NCBI GenBank assembly: GCA_039707655.1
Contig: CM077668.1
Location: 66,171,086-66,235,085, forward strand
DNA from: Elymus sibiricus
Taxonomy: Eukaryota; Streptophyta; Magnoliopsida; Poales; Poaceae
DNA length: 64,000 nucleotides
Direction of reading: 5' to 3'
Under the pieces are notes generated by a model. It saw nothing but the letters and a program-made list of their open reading frames with translations. It did no database searches and was not told the origin of the DNA. The position numbers and the translations under genes are program-made. Position 1 is the first letter of the stretch. Each line of letters starts with the position of its first letter. This document shows positions 48,395-59,429 of this stretch, piece after piece.

Positions 48395-51300
48395 TTCATC
48401 GCAGTCGCAAAAAAAGGCTGGAAAATAACTTACATTTGCGACCCAAGCACCTTAAAAAACATACACAGTTGTGACCTCCTTCAAAAACTAGTATGCATTA
48501 AAAAACTTGTAGTAGCTACCCCTCTAGAGAAACATGCAGTCGCAACCCCTTCCATGAAAGCATGCAATTGTGACCCCTTGAAGCACATGCAATTGATACA
48601 TGACTTGAAAAACATGTAGTAGCGACCCCATTTTAAACTTACCGTTGCGACACCCTGACTTTGATAACTTGCAATTGCGACCCCCCCGACTTTGAAAAAC
48701 TTGCAGTTGCAAGCTGACTTTGAGAACTTGCGGTTGCAACATACCTTTGAGAAACTTGCGGTTGCGACTTACCTTTGAGAACTTGCGGTTGCAACCTTGA
48801 CTTTGAAAAACTTGCGGTTGCGCCCTACCTTTGAAAACTTGAAGACTTGAGTTTGAATTCTTGCAGTTGCGACCCGACTTTGATAACTTGCAGTTGCGAC
48901 CTGAGTTTGAAAAACTTGCGGTTGCACCTTTGAAAAACTTGCAATTACGGCGTGAGTTTGAATACTTGCAGTTGCGACCCCCCGACTTTGAAAACTTGCG
49001 GTTTAAATACTTGCAGTTGCAACATGTGATTGAAAACTTGTAGTTGCGACCCGACTTTGAGAACTTGCAGTTGCGACATACCTTTGTGAACTTGCGGTTG
49101 CAACGTGTGATTGAAAACTTGCAGTTGCGACCCGTCTTTGAAAAACTTGCGGTTGCGCCCTACCTTTGAAAACTTGCAGTTGCGACGTCAGTTTGAATAC
49201 TTGCAGTTGCGACCCCCCGACTTTCAGAACTTGCGGTTGCGACCCAACTTTGAAAACTTGCGGTTGAGACCCGACTTTGAAAACTTGCGGTTGCAACATG
49301 TGATTGAAAACTTGCAATTGCGACCCGACTTTGAGAACTTGCGGTTGCGACCCGACTTTGAAAACTTGCGGTTGCAACATGTGATTGAAAACTTGCAGTT
49401 GCGACTCGACTTTGAGAACTTGCGGTTGCGACCCGACTTTGAATACTTGCAGTTGCAACATGTGATTGAAAACTTGCGGTTGCGACCCGACTTTGAGAAC
49501 TTGCAGTTGCGACGTGTGATTGAAAACTTGCAGTTACGACCCCCCCCCCCCCCCCCGACTTTGAGAACTTGCGGTTGCGACCTGAGTTTCAAAAACTTGC
49601 GGTTGCGACCCAACTTTGAGAACTTGCGGTTGTGACCCGACTTTGAGAACTTGCGGTTGCGACCCAACTTTGAATACTTGCAGTTGCAACATGTGATTGA
49701 AAACTTACGGTTGCGACCCGACTTTGAGAACTTGCGGTTGCGACGTGTGATTGAAAACTTGCAGTTGTGACCCGACTTTGAGAACTTGCAGTTGTGACAT
49801 ACCTTTGCGAACTTGCGGTTGCAACGTGTGATTGAAAACTTGCAGTTGCGACCCGACTTTGAAAAACTTGCGGTTGCGCCCTACCTTTGAAAACTTGCAG
49901 TTGCGACGTCAGTTTGAATACTTGCAGTTGCGACCCCCCGACTTTGAGAACTTGCGGTTGCGACCCGACGTTGAAAACTTGCGGTTGCGACCCGACTTTG
50001 AAAACTTGCGGTTGCAACATGTGATTGAAAACTTGCAGTTGCAACCCGACTTTGAGAACTTGCGGTTGCGACCCGACTTTGAATACTTGCAGTTGCAACG
50101 TGTGATTGAAAACTTGCAGTTGCGACCCGACTTTGAAAAACTTGCGGTTGTGCCCTACCTTTGAAAACTTGCAGTTGCGACGTCAGTTTGAATACTTGCA
50201 GTTGCGGCCCCCCCGACTTTGAGAACATGCGGTTGCGACCCGACGTTGAAAACTTGCGGTTGCGACCCGACTTTGAAAACTTGCGGTTGCAACATGTGAT
50301 TGAAAACTTGTAGTTGCGACCCGACTTTGAGAACTTGCGGTTACGACCCGACTTTGAATACTTGCGGTTGCAACATGTGATTGAAAACTTGCAGTTGCGA
50401 ACCGACTTTGAGAACTTGCGGTTGCTACCCGACTTTGAATACTTGCAGTTGCAACGTGTGATTGAAAACTTGCAGTTGCGACCCAACTTTGAAAAACTTG
50501 CGGTTGCGCCCTACCTTTGAAAACTTGCAGTTGCGACGTCAGTTTGAATACTTGCAGTTGCGACCCCCCGACTTTAAGAACTTGCGGTTGCGACCCGCCG
50601 TTGAAAACTTGCGGTTGCGACCCGACTTTGAAAACTTGCGGTTGCAACATGTGATTGAAAACTTGCAGTTGCGACCCGACTTTGAGAACTTGCGGTTGCG
50701 ACCCGACTTTGAATACTTGCAGTTGCAACCCGAATTTGAGAACTTGCAGTTGCGACATACCTTTGCGAACTTGCGGTTGCAACGTGTGATTGAAAACTTG
50801 CAGTTGCGACCCGACTTTGAAAAACTTGCGGTTGCGCCCTACCTTTGAAAACTTGCAGTTGCGACGTCAGTTTGAATACTTGCAGTTGCGACCCCCCCCC
50901 CCCCGACTTTGAGAACTTGTGGTTGCGACCTGAGTTTCAAAAACTTGCGGTTGCGACTCGACTTTGAGAACTTGCGGTTGTGAACCGACTTTGAAATACT
51001 TGCAGTTGCAATATGTGATTGAAAACTTGCAGTTGCGACATACCTTTGCGAACTTGCGGTTGCAACGTGTGATTCAATATTTGCGGTTGTGACCCGACTT
51101 TGAAAACTTGCGGTTGCGACCCGACTTTGAAAACTTGCGGTTGCAACTTGAGTTTGAAAAACTTGCGGTTGCGACTTGAGATTGAATACTAGTAGTTGCG
51201 ACCCGACTTTGAAAACTTGCGGTTGCGACTCCCCGACTTTGAATACTTGTAGTTGCGGCCCCCCGACTTTGAATACTTGTAGTTGTGACCGCCCGACTTT

Positions 51301-51470
51301 GAAAACTTGCGGTTGCGACTTGAGTTTGAAAAACTTGCAGTTCCGACCTACCTTTGAGAACTTGCGGTTGCGATGTGAGATTGAAAAACTTGCAGTTGCG
51401 CCCCGACTTTGAAAACTTGCGGTTGCACCCTACCTTTGAAAAGTTGCAGTTGCGATGTTAGTTGTGACAG
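48395..51470. repeat. 27-bp minisatellite array, about 100 units
   Basis: The unit is roughly AACTTGC(A/G)GTTGCGACC followed by CGACTTTGA(G/A/T). Early units (48395-48640) are degenerate and the core is 48640-51460. Higher-order blocks exist: the segment CGTCAGTTTGAATACTTG recurs at about 49188, 49908, 50178, 50538 and 50864. Homopolymer C runs (up to 17) interrupt some units. Because the unit is nine codons, long frames exist on both strands, for example 9-residue repeats like NLRLRPDFE on + and KSGRNRKFS on -. It lies upstream of the Ulp1 gene and downstream of the B3 gene. Confidence 0.92.
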
Positions 51471-52197
51471 TGTTGTCGAGAGTGGAGGGGAAACAAAAGG
51501 TCAACGAGAACGAGAGAGGGGAGGCGAGGGATGAGAGCTTAATGCAACTCATGCACAAAAAAGAAAATACATAAAAAAAACATCGGGGAAAAAAGGACAA
51601 ACTAGCTAGATGTGCCAAAATACATATGAACAAAAGTATACCATCCGCTCACAAACACATAACAAAAAAAATGTTAAAACGTACAGATTTAGTGCATAGC
51701 TTTGTGGCAAAAAGTCCCCCGCCACTAAAAGACTTGAAGTTGTGAGAAACTCGCCTGCTCCTATAAGACCTGCAATTGCTATGAGACTATGGGGGTGGGG
51801 GATGGGGGGTAGTCGCGTTATGCCTACAGTAATGTTCAATTGAAACAAAAAAATTCACAGCATGCCTCTTAAAAAAAACTGCTCCCCCCTCCCATTTCAA
51901 CATTCATTGTGCCTAAAAAACTCTTTTTAGAAAAAAGTATTTGTATGCTCAACAAAAACTAAAAAAGAAAAAGAAAAAAAACCCACCAATAAAAAGACAT
52001 TCACAAAAACCATACATAGAGAAAAAAAGCATCACAGACACGACATTGCATTACATAGTTGCAACCACATACATAGTAGCATTTAGTAGATATAAAAAGG
52101 ATAGAAGTTTAAAACTCTCATGGTACTTAGGCATCTCTGCTAATTAAAACACATATTAAAAAGCTAGAACTTGCTGTCTTTTAGCATGCCCCTTCCT
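51471..52197. other. 3' flank of the B3 gene, no gene seen
   Basis: Sequence between the minisatellite and the B3 stop codon. It has A-rich tracts and no convincing coding potential. Confidence 0.4.
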
Positions 52198-53271
52198 TTA
52201 TGCTGCTGGCATTCTCAGGATGTGCACAACACACATCATGTTTATGCCCCCTCCGTTGCTGGGTTTGAAATTGAAAACAACACCATCACCTTCTTGAAGA
52301 TTGTTCTGGGTTGCAAAAACACCCCATTGCTTGTTGAAGACCATCCGCCCATCATGATCTTTGTGGTATGCAACATTCATGCACTCTCCAGCTTCAAAGC
52401 AAATGCCAACTACACCTTCTGGTGGCAAGTTCAGTTGTTCAGCCACTTCCCTCGGGATTTTCTACATAATGATGATACACATGACACAGAAAAAACATAT
52501 TAGACAAAAAAAGAGAACGAAATGGAAAAAAAAGGTTAAATGACATTTACCATCTGCTTGCTTGTGATGTTCGTGGTTGTGAGACGGTGCACAAAACGCG
52601 ATCCAATGTATCCATCGTTGATGGTAAGAACTAGACCCAGCTTCGATCCTTCATCATCACTGAGAACAAACCCCTGTGTGTACACAACCAGTGGAGTAGC
52701 TACCTCATCATGTTCATCATTTAAGACCTCATCTGACTCAATGTTGAACCCCTCTGCAGCAGCACCTTCGTCTCCCCCATCCTCATCAATAATCATGTCC
52801 TCAGCAGGGCCCCCGTCATTTGCAACACACGCGCAACCGACATAGCATACATATGCCTTAGCCATGCGACGAGATGTGTCAAAAACGACCAATTCACCGC
52901 CGCCAAGATGGAAGTCCGAAATAAACTTTACCCAGTCATCACCGCCCATCACTGTCGTCTTTGGCCCTGTGTACACATCCAATGCATACCTTCGCCCATG
53001 TGCTCTGAAATTGAAGAACCCTCCAGCTATGTGGCTCAGGCTGTCCCTTACAGTGCATGGTATGAACTTCAAAAAAAAAAGACAAACAAATACAAACCAC
53101 ATGATGAAAAAAAGTTTTTTAGGAAACTGGTGAGGGAAAAAAACAAATAGATACATGCAAAGAGAAACTTACTGTGAAGTCCTCGGCGCTATTGTTGACA
53201 AAAATTCCCCATCTTTCTGCAGTGTTGCTGCCATAGTACGAATGGCAAACTGCACAAACCATCCTGATCAT
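52198..53271 (-). CDS. Protein with two B3 DNA-binding domains
   Basis: Three exons: 53271-53173, 53066-52551 and 52461-52198, all with GT-AG introns and consistent phase 0 junctions, giving about 292 residues. The start is MIRMVCAVC; a second Met lies three codons on. Exon 1 runs into exon 2 at FT/FIPCTVRDSL. The first B3-like domain covers about residues 30-100 (FNFRAHGRRYALDV, GGDDWVKFISDFHLGGGELVVF). An acidic linker follows. The second B3 domain covers about residues 185-285 (IGSRFVHRL, KIPREVAEQLNL, then VFNKQWGVFATQNNLQEGDG). B3 domains bind DNA in plant transcription factors of the ARF, RAV, LAV and REM groups; this looks REM-like. No frame damage is seen, unlike its neighbours. Its presence beside a transposase and an Ulp1 gene suggests capture. 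Confidence 0.75.
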
Positions 53272-55194
53272 GAAAAAAATTCAGAACAAAACATCTTATC
53301 AATATCCTTACGAAATATAGCTGACTTAGCCACTCCTATCCTATCCACAATCTATCCTAGATCCAAAGGCTGATGCAAAAGACTGAGTGCTTACAAAATT
53401 AAATGCAAGAGCTGTAATTCAGACACAAACAGAGGACAAGCAGCAAAAACATAGTCCAACACATCACTGCCGTAAAATCTGAAATTTAGTACAAGATACC
53501 ATACTCCAATCACAAATACTACAAGTGATGCCAAATAAATTTCCTCTGGATATTTCAAAACATTCTCACACATTCTTACACAAGAAGTTGATCCAGCTAG
53601 CGAATACTCAACAGATACAGAGAGAACATGCTGGAGACAACCCACATACGCTGCATCCACATACGCTGCATCCACATACGCTGCATCACTCTGCAACGGC
53701 TCATGAAAACGAAGTTGTGTGGATTGGAGGCGGGCTTGCCCAGCTCAAATGCAGTCTGAGCAGACTGAGAAAGAAACTGAGATTCAGCAATGCAATGCAT
53801 CTCAGAGAAACAAGTACAATTGCAGCGAGTATGCAAGAGCTGCATGTACTACTGCATGCACAATGCTTCACTTGTGCTACTATGTTCGTGTCATCGTGTG
53901 CTTGTCATCTGTGATAACAAGACGACACTTAAACATTCTACACATTCATACACTGTCCGGCCGGACCAAAAACAGAATCATATTAACCATCTTCAGGCAT
54001 TATAAAAAAAATTGAAAATTTCAAGCTTCACTAACTGAACTTAGAAAAGGGTTCAACTAAAAAAGAAATTAATGGTAGCTACAAAAAACATTAAGTTTGG
54101 CCAAGAAAAAAATGAATTACCAAGTCATGAGATAAAAAAAGAAAAAGAAGACAACAAAATGGAGCATCATCTAACATATAAGCCAAAAAGCGAGCTGCCC
54201 TTGGTGCATCATCTAACAAAAATACTACTAGGCCAACGCTAAGAATTAATTCTTCACACTTCTCTATTCCTTGACATGCATCACAAAGCGCACTAAAAAC
54301 TACTTCAAAAAAACAAAATCTGGAACTAAAACAACACTATTGAAAAGCATAGCATACTGAACATCAGTTTTGGGAACTAAACAACCCTGCTGAAACAACA
54401 TTAAATCAGCTGCAAAAAACAACAAAAAGAAAATCTACACCTATATATGGAAACCTGTAGAAAATCATAGCCTACTGAACATCAAGCTATAGATCTCTCG
54501 CATACTTGACAAAACAAGATAACCAGAGTCAAGAACAAACACTGAAAAAAATTAGCAGACCATCTACATTCCTACAGAAAAAAAAGGGAGCCCCTCCAAC
54601 CCATCAAAACACGAATCTATTGCCCACCCCTGCAGGAAACCCTAGTCAGGAACCATACATCCTAATCTCACCCCCCCCCTCCCCTCTGAAAACCAAAACA
54701 AATCTACATGAATCCCTAACAACCTCCCCCATTCTTTTCATCACATCTGCACTAACCATAGAACTACATCGAGAAAATAAAAAGGGGGAAATGAACCGCA
54801 AGCAAAATGCCTTACTTGAACAAACGGCGACTCCTCTCCCCTTTCAGCTCTCCACCTTCTCTACCCCCATTCGAAGACGAACAGAGCGCTCTGGGGATGG
54901 GAGTCAGAAGACCAACAGAGTCGCTGTGGGGAATGGAGTAAGAATAGATTCGGGACGCTTCGCCTCTTATAACAAACAAAAAGAGAAGCGGGGGAGCGGA
55001 ACGGGCCGGGCGAGTGGAGAAAAAAAGAAAAAAGAAAAAGGGCGAAACAAGCCCAACACAAAACGGGCCGCGATAACTGGAGACAACCTGCCCAGCCGCA
55101 AAAAGCACGAATCGCGACACGGAAAAGATCAAACGGTTGCTACGGTGAATGAGACCAAACTTGAAACTCAGCTAGCTGAGTTTCAGCAAATCCG
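53272..55194 (-). promoter_or_regulatory. Upstream region of the B3 gene
   Basis: Three perfect 15-bp repeats CACATACGCTGCATC lie at about 53642-53686. TATA-like signals pointing toward the B3 gene are TTATAAGA (54972-54965) and, further up, the TATTATATAAC at the inner edge of the right arm. The region 54480-55140 is richer in G+C and could be a 5' leader with introns. No further ORF is supported. Confidence 0.4.
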
Positions 55195-55513
55195 TTATAT
55201 AATAGCGCACTCGCACTCGCCTGATTAACCTGTGATTGTCACCGATATTGATCAGTTCTTGTCACCATAATATCTTCTATTCATCAAAATTGATTGATAT
55301 TACACAGTTTACAAGTTTAGTATCACCACCTGTCCATAATTTCGCAGAATTTGTTTACCTTCAAGATCTGAAGATCCACAAGTGCTCGTGCTTAGTTTGC
55401 CCAAGCGAAATGATCCTGCCCTCTTCACTCCAACAATTAATTCTCTGTTTGCAGTTTCGGAGGGCTTGACAAGTCGTTTCGACTGACATTTTACAGAACC
55501 TCGCCTCTCTTTC
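55195..55513 (-). repeat. Right inverted arm
   Basis: The reverse complement matches 20561-21225 after removing the MITE there. An exon-like frame on the minus strand (55548 to about 55361; CQSKRLVKPSETANREL, then SFRLGKLSTSTCGSSDLEG and a GTAAAC donor) is open here but frameshifted in the left arm. The protein is not recognised. The inner end carries the TATA-like CTATTATATAAC. The arm may extend beyond 55513, because the left copy is cut by a retroelement at the matching point. Confidence 0.8.
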
Positions 55514-55639
55514 CCTTCTGCGTTTGGACTAACATGGAGTCCCTTCACTTCTATTGAATTATATCAACACAAACAGACTCAAATTTTTGTCTCTATGCCG
55601 GTCCCCGTGTTGTCATCTATTGGAGGATCACACGCTCTT

Positions 55640-56070
55640 TCGGTAATAAAACTGTTGGAACAAATGCACTTCTGCAATCTCATGAAAGAAACTATTGGAA
55701 GCGACATAAAGATTGTGAAAATGCTCCAAAAATTGTTCGCTTCTTTGCATTCTCCCAATCTTTCTTAGGGGCAACCAAGCAATCATTCTCTTTAGAAAGA
55801 TCACTTATGTAAGTAATATCCTCTTCATCTAACCTTGTGAGAACCTTCTCATAAATATTTGCATATTTGAGCATGAGAAAATGTTGAGTTCCATCTGGTT
55901 GGGACATCAAGCATCAAGCTTCAGAAATGCCTGCCGTCCACCTTTTCTTCCTCAGTAATCTCCTTAAACTTGATAGTTCTTGAACCACCATTACTAATAT
56001 ACCTAACAACAGCTCTACAACACTTCATAGATATGTCCACTTCTGTTAAGCCATCTTGCACAACATGTTT
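55640..56070 (-). pseudogene. hAT transposase fragment
   Basis: On the minus strand, pieces of a plant hAT transposase appear: VQDGLTEVDISMKCCRAVVR and FKEITEEEKVDGRHF, then, after frame changes, FLMLKYANIYEKVLTRLDEE and KKDWENAKKR. The order and spacing fit the region around the conserved DVPTRWNST motif, which is itself damaged. No terminal repeats were found. Confidence 0.65.
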
Positions 56071-56985
56071 ATAGTAGTGATGTATACTACATTACTAATT
56101 TACGATATTTTTTAAGTTTCAGAAAAGTCTGAATAAATACACATGTTTATTGTAGTGATGTATACTACATTTCTAAATTTTCATGATGAAATATGTTTTG
56201 GTGCAAGCTACATAAAAAAGAACATCTCATCGAGCGAATTTACGGAAATGTGTTAAACATTTACGCATGAGCGTTTTTTTCAGATTTTTTTGACAGTTCA
56301 AAATATGATTTCTGAATTTCTCGAAAATCTGGATCTGAAAGGCATTTCCAGTATGTCTCCATATAAAGAAGATAACCACGCCGGAGATAGGAATTAACGA
56401 GAAAGAGTAGTGGTGGGGCTTACTTGTGCATGATGTGTCCACCCCAGCGGCCAAGACAGCACACCGCATGTAGGCAGGCCTATGAACGCGAAACTTAAGG
56501 GAAACGCTTCCTATCAGAAGTCTGACAGGAAACTTTCGTCAAACGACTCCTGCGTCGTTGATTCGGGAGCAACTACAATAGAATCTGGCCTTGTGATGCA
56601 AAAATAGAAAATTGTATCTGGGCCATCAGATCAACCATGGATGGTACAGATTGGAGTGGAGGATCCCAGACCACTTAATGTACATATTCACAGAAACACC
56701 CCTGCTACTAGTTGGATATGAAATAGGACTATTGCACTTACCACCTCAACTTTCTTCATATCCAAACGTTTTTTACTCAGTAAACAAGTCTACTTTCAAA
56801 TCTTCACAGCCAATGGCCCCTGTTTGCACATATGTATTGCATGTATATTTAAGTACAATGGTGGCTTCTATTATATCACTAATTATGCAAGAAAACCTGT
56901 TGGCCAGTAAAAGGGAGGCCAATATCAATATTTGAGTACATGACAGAACTAAGCCACACCCTCTTCAAGTACATGGCCAACTAGG
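56071..56985. other. Unassigned, with a short tandem duplication
   Basis: ACATGTTTAT(A/T)GTAGTGATG occurs at 56063 and 56141, a 78-bp direct repeat overlapping the left edge. The rest shows no supported gene. Confidence 0.4.
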
Positions 56986-56989
56986 CCAT

Positions 56990-57380
56990 TACAGCTACAA
57001 ACAAATATTTAAGTACATGTCAAGCTGGACCATCCCATGCACAAATATTTCAAGTACATGTGAAACTGGACCATCCCAGGCACACAAATTTGTGTACATT
57101 TCAAAATGGACCATGGACCATCACAGGCACAAGTATTGGAGTAACTAGAACATCCTAGGCAGAAATTTTTTCTTACATGTCAAACTGGAGCATCCCAGGC
57201 ACAGCAGAAGACATACATACATATCAAGTTATACATGGCATGACATGATCATTTCTAGTCACCCCAAGCACAAATATTTGAGTTACTGGACCATCCTAGG
57301 CACAATTTTTTTAGTGCATGTCAAACTGGAGCATCTCAGGCACAACAGACATACATACATATCCAAGTTTACACATAACA
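56990..57380. repeat. Degenerate tandem repeat, units of about 45 and 140 bp
   Basis: Variants of ACATGTCAAACTGGACCATC followed by CCAGGCACAAATATTTGAGT recur through the block. A larger duplication contains GACATACATACATAT plus CATGACATGATCATTT twice (about 57208 and 57347). Confidence 0.65.
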
Positions 57381-58394
57381 TGACATGATCATTTTTAGTC
57401 GATGACCAGAAAGGCTATCAAAATTTGCATCAACTTTTGGTTTCTTGATGGTACATGACAGGAAAGTTCTAGCCTTTGCCTCCAGTTGTAGTGATTCTTG
57501 CTGAGAAGGATCACACCAAAACAAATACAAGTCAGTTTGAGCACAAGATCGTGTAAGCGTCATACATTCATACTTAAAATATTTAATTGTGAGCTAATCG
57601 AATGAATATGCATCAACAGTGCATTTGACTCGCAGTAACAAATTTCTGGTCCAATCAATCATAAAACCCCGCAAAAAAAATTCATAAAACTCCGAAAATA
57701 GAGGTCAAAACAGGCAGCCAACAGGGTATGCAGTAGTTTGGTGCCATTTGTGTATTGTTTGCTAGCATGTTCATGTGCTAGCTTGTATTACCTGCCCGGT
57801 AGTCTAGCTTACTTCTACCTACATCTTCACCACAACAACGAGAACAAGTGGTCATAGGTTCTATGAGAGCATGGTTCTAAGTCTGTGGACACTAATAAAA
57901 GGACTAGATGCATATTTGAGCCATTTGCCACAACTGACCTAATAAAGAGCTCAATAGTATTTTATTTTTTTACTAAAAAGAGATCAATAGTTTTTGTTCA
58001 AATACTCCGCTGTCGTGGTATATGTAAGATACCAAGAAATCATACTAGGTACCAACAAATGCCAACTGAAAACAACAATGATATAATTTACCCAACCTCT
58101 AAATCTGAAAGTTCTACTTGTCTTAAGCAATTCCCTTTAGCTCTCTGTATGTACAGATTAGTGTGCTGCTAGTGGGGTTGGTTACTGTACAGTGTTTAGT
58201 ACAAGTATATCCACACCCATGGAGACTAAAGTCTCCCTTAGATGAATATTAAGACGATTTGAGGAACTGTATTAGCAACAGTGCAAGCAAATTGTATCTT
58301 TATAAGGCTGACAAAGATCAGTACACTCATCAATTGATATTTTCTCAAGAACGGCAATTGTATCTTTATCTGTTCATCATTTTGGTAAAGTGAT
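57381..58394. other. Unassigned sequence with a possible minus-strand exon
   Basis: A minus frame (57563-57372) reads DLYLFWCDPSQQESLQLEAK and looks protein-like but is not recognised. No other feature. Confidence 0.25.
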
Positions 58395-58745
58395 TACAAA
58401 TCAATAATAGCTTGTAGGAATATCACTTGAGAATGACAAAACTATTCTCAAATTAATAATAACTTGTAGGAATATCACTTGAGAATGACAAAACTATTCT
58501 TAGTGCAAATATTTGCAGTTTTGTTTCAATAAATGATTTTTTTTAAGGCTGAGATGAACTGCTTGTAAGCTCTACTATCTTCCAGATTAGTCACATCATT
58601 TATTATCAGGAGTGTCACTTGAGAATGACAAAACTATTCGTAGTGCAAATATTTGCAGTTTTGTTTCCATAAATGATAATTTCTTTTAAGGCTGAGATGA
58701 ACTGCTTGTAAGCTCTAATGTCTACCCAATTAGTCACAACATTTA
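58395..58745. repeat. Nested tandem duplications
   Basis: ATCACTTGAGAATGACAAAA occurs at about 58423, again about 55 bp later, and with one change about 140 bp after that. The last two copies are part of a unit of about 143 bp that includes AAGGCTGAGATGAACTGCTT. Confidence 0.7.
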
Positions 58746-59395
58746 TTTGGGATACAAGCGGACAAAATAAATAAAAAGGAGAATCACAGCTCATTAGTCT
58801 TCACATATTCAACATTGAGATTAGCAGTTTAGCACCTGGTGATACCTTTTTATGTGTAACATGTGTAAAATAAGGTAAACAATCAAATGCGATTTTCTTA
58901 TCGCAACAACTAGAATGAGTCACTAATAACGTTATCTACAATTTCATATAATGGTTCATGCTTAATGTGGTGGGCACTAGAGCTCCAGCTTCTTATATGA
59001 TGGAACAAGAAAAAAGTCATCTAGTTGATTGTAGTATTTTTCTAATTTCATCCAAATTGACAGAACCAATCTGGAGCATGGCAAACCAGCATACCTGAAG
59101 ACTTGAGCATGGCAAATCAGCATAAATTAAAATTTTGTATTGTGGGACCTGTAGCTGGCACACAATGAGACAGATTAATAATCAAGTCTTCAAAAATCGG
59201 AGAAACTTCAGTGGCCATCTCCTGCAATTAGTACAGAACGCACAACTAGTTGCTTTTAATTATTAGTTGTGAAATCAATTTAGTGCAGGAGTTCTGACGG
59301 GCACACTAGAGAGGTGGAGATTAGATAGAACACGAACATGGTGAGATTTGTAGCTAGCGGAGAGGGAAGCTGCAATTACATAGAAATCTACAGGA

Positions 59396-59397
<2 letters not shown>
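58746..59397. other. AT-rich sequence, no gene recognised
   Basis: No supported coding or RNA feature. A short direct repeat containing GAGCATGGCAAA(C/T)CAGCATA lies at about 59076 and 59105. Confidence 0.35.

Positions 59398-59428
<31 letters not shown>
59398..59428. repeat. 31-base poly-G tract
   Basis: An uninterrupted run of 31 Gs. Such tracts are unstable and hard to sequence, so the exact length is doubtful. Confidence 0.9.

Positions 59429-59429
<1 letters not shown>

Larger units (their letters stand above)
20561..55513. mobile_element. Candidate giant composite Mutator-like element (hypothesis)
   Basis: What is seen: two homologous arms in inverted orientation (20561-21225 and 55195-55513). 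Between them the genes all point inward: exonuclease-like and FAR1/MULE transposase on +, B3 and Ulp1 on -, with the transposase and Ulp1 genes convergent. Established: MuDR-type elements carry terminal inverted repeats whose inner parts hold promoters of two convergent genes, and some plant Mutator-like elements carry an Ulp1-like gene. Inference: the arms are terminal inverted repeats of one element of about 35 kb. Not shown: a 9-bp target duplication, because the left outer edge is covered by a retroelement. Alternatively, a smaller element carries the transposase, Ulp1 and B3 genes, and the arms are an unrelated inverted duplication. Confidence 0.45.

Noticed and set aside
48392..51412. 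Long repetitive ORFs of up to about 200 residues on both strands as genes
   Set aside because: They arise because the repeat unit is nine codons. Several frames are open at once on both strands, and there is no start context, splice signal or domain.
48395..51470. A CRISPR-like array
   Set aside because: Units are contiguous and nearly identical with no unique spacers, and the context is a plant genome.
20561..55513. The two arms as LTRs of one retrotransposon
   Set aside because: They are in inverted, not direct, orientation.
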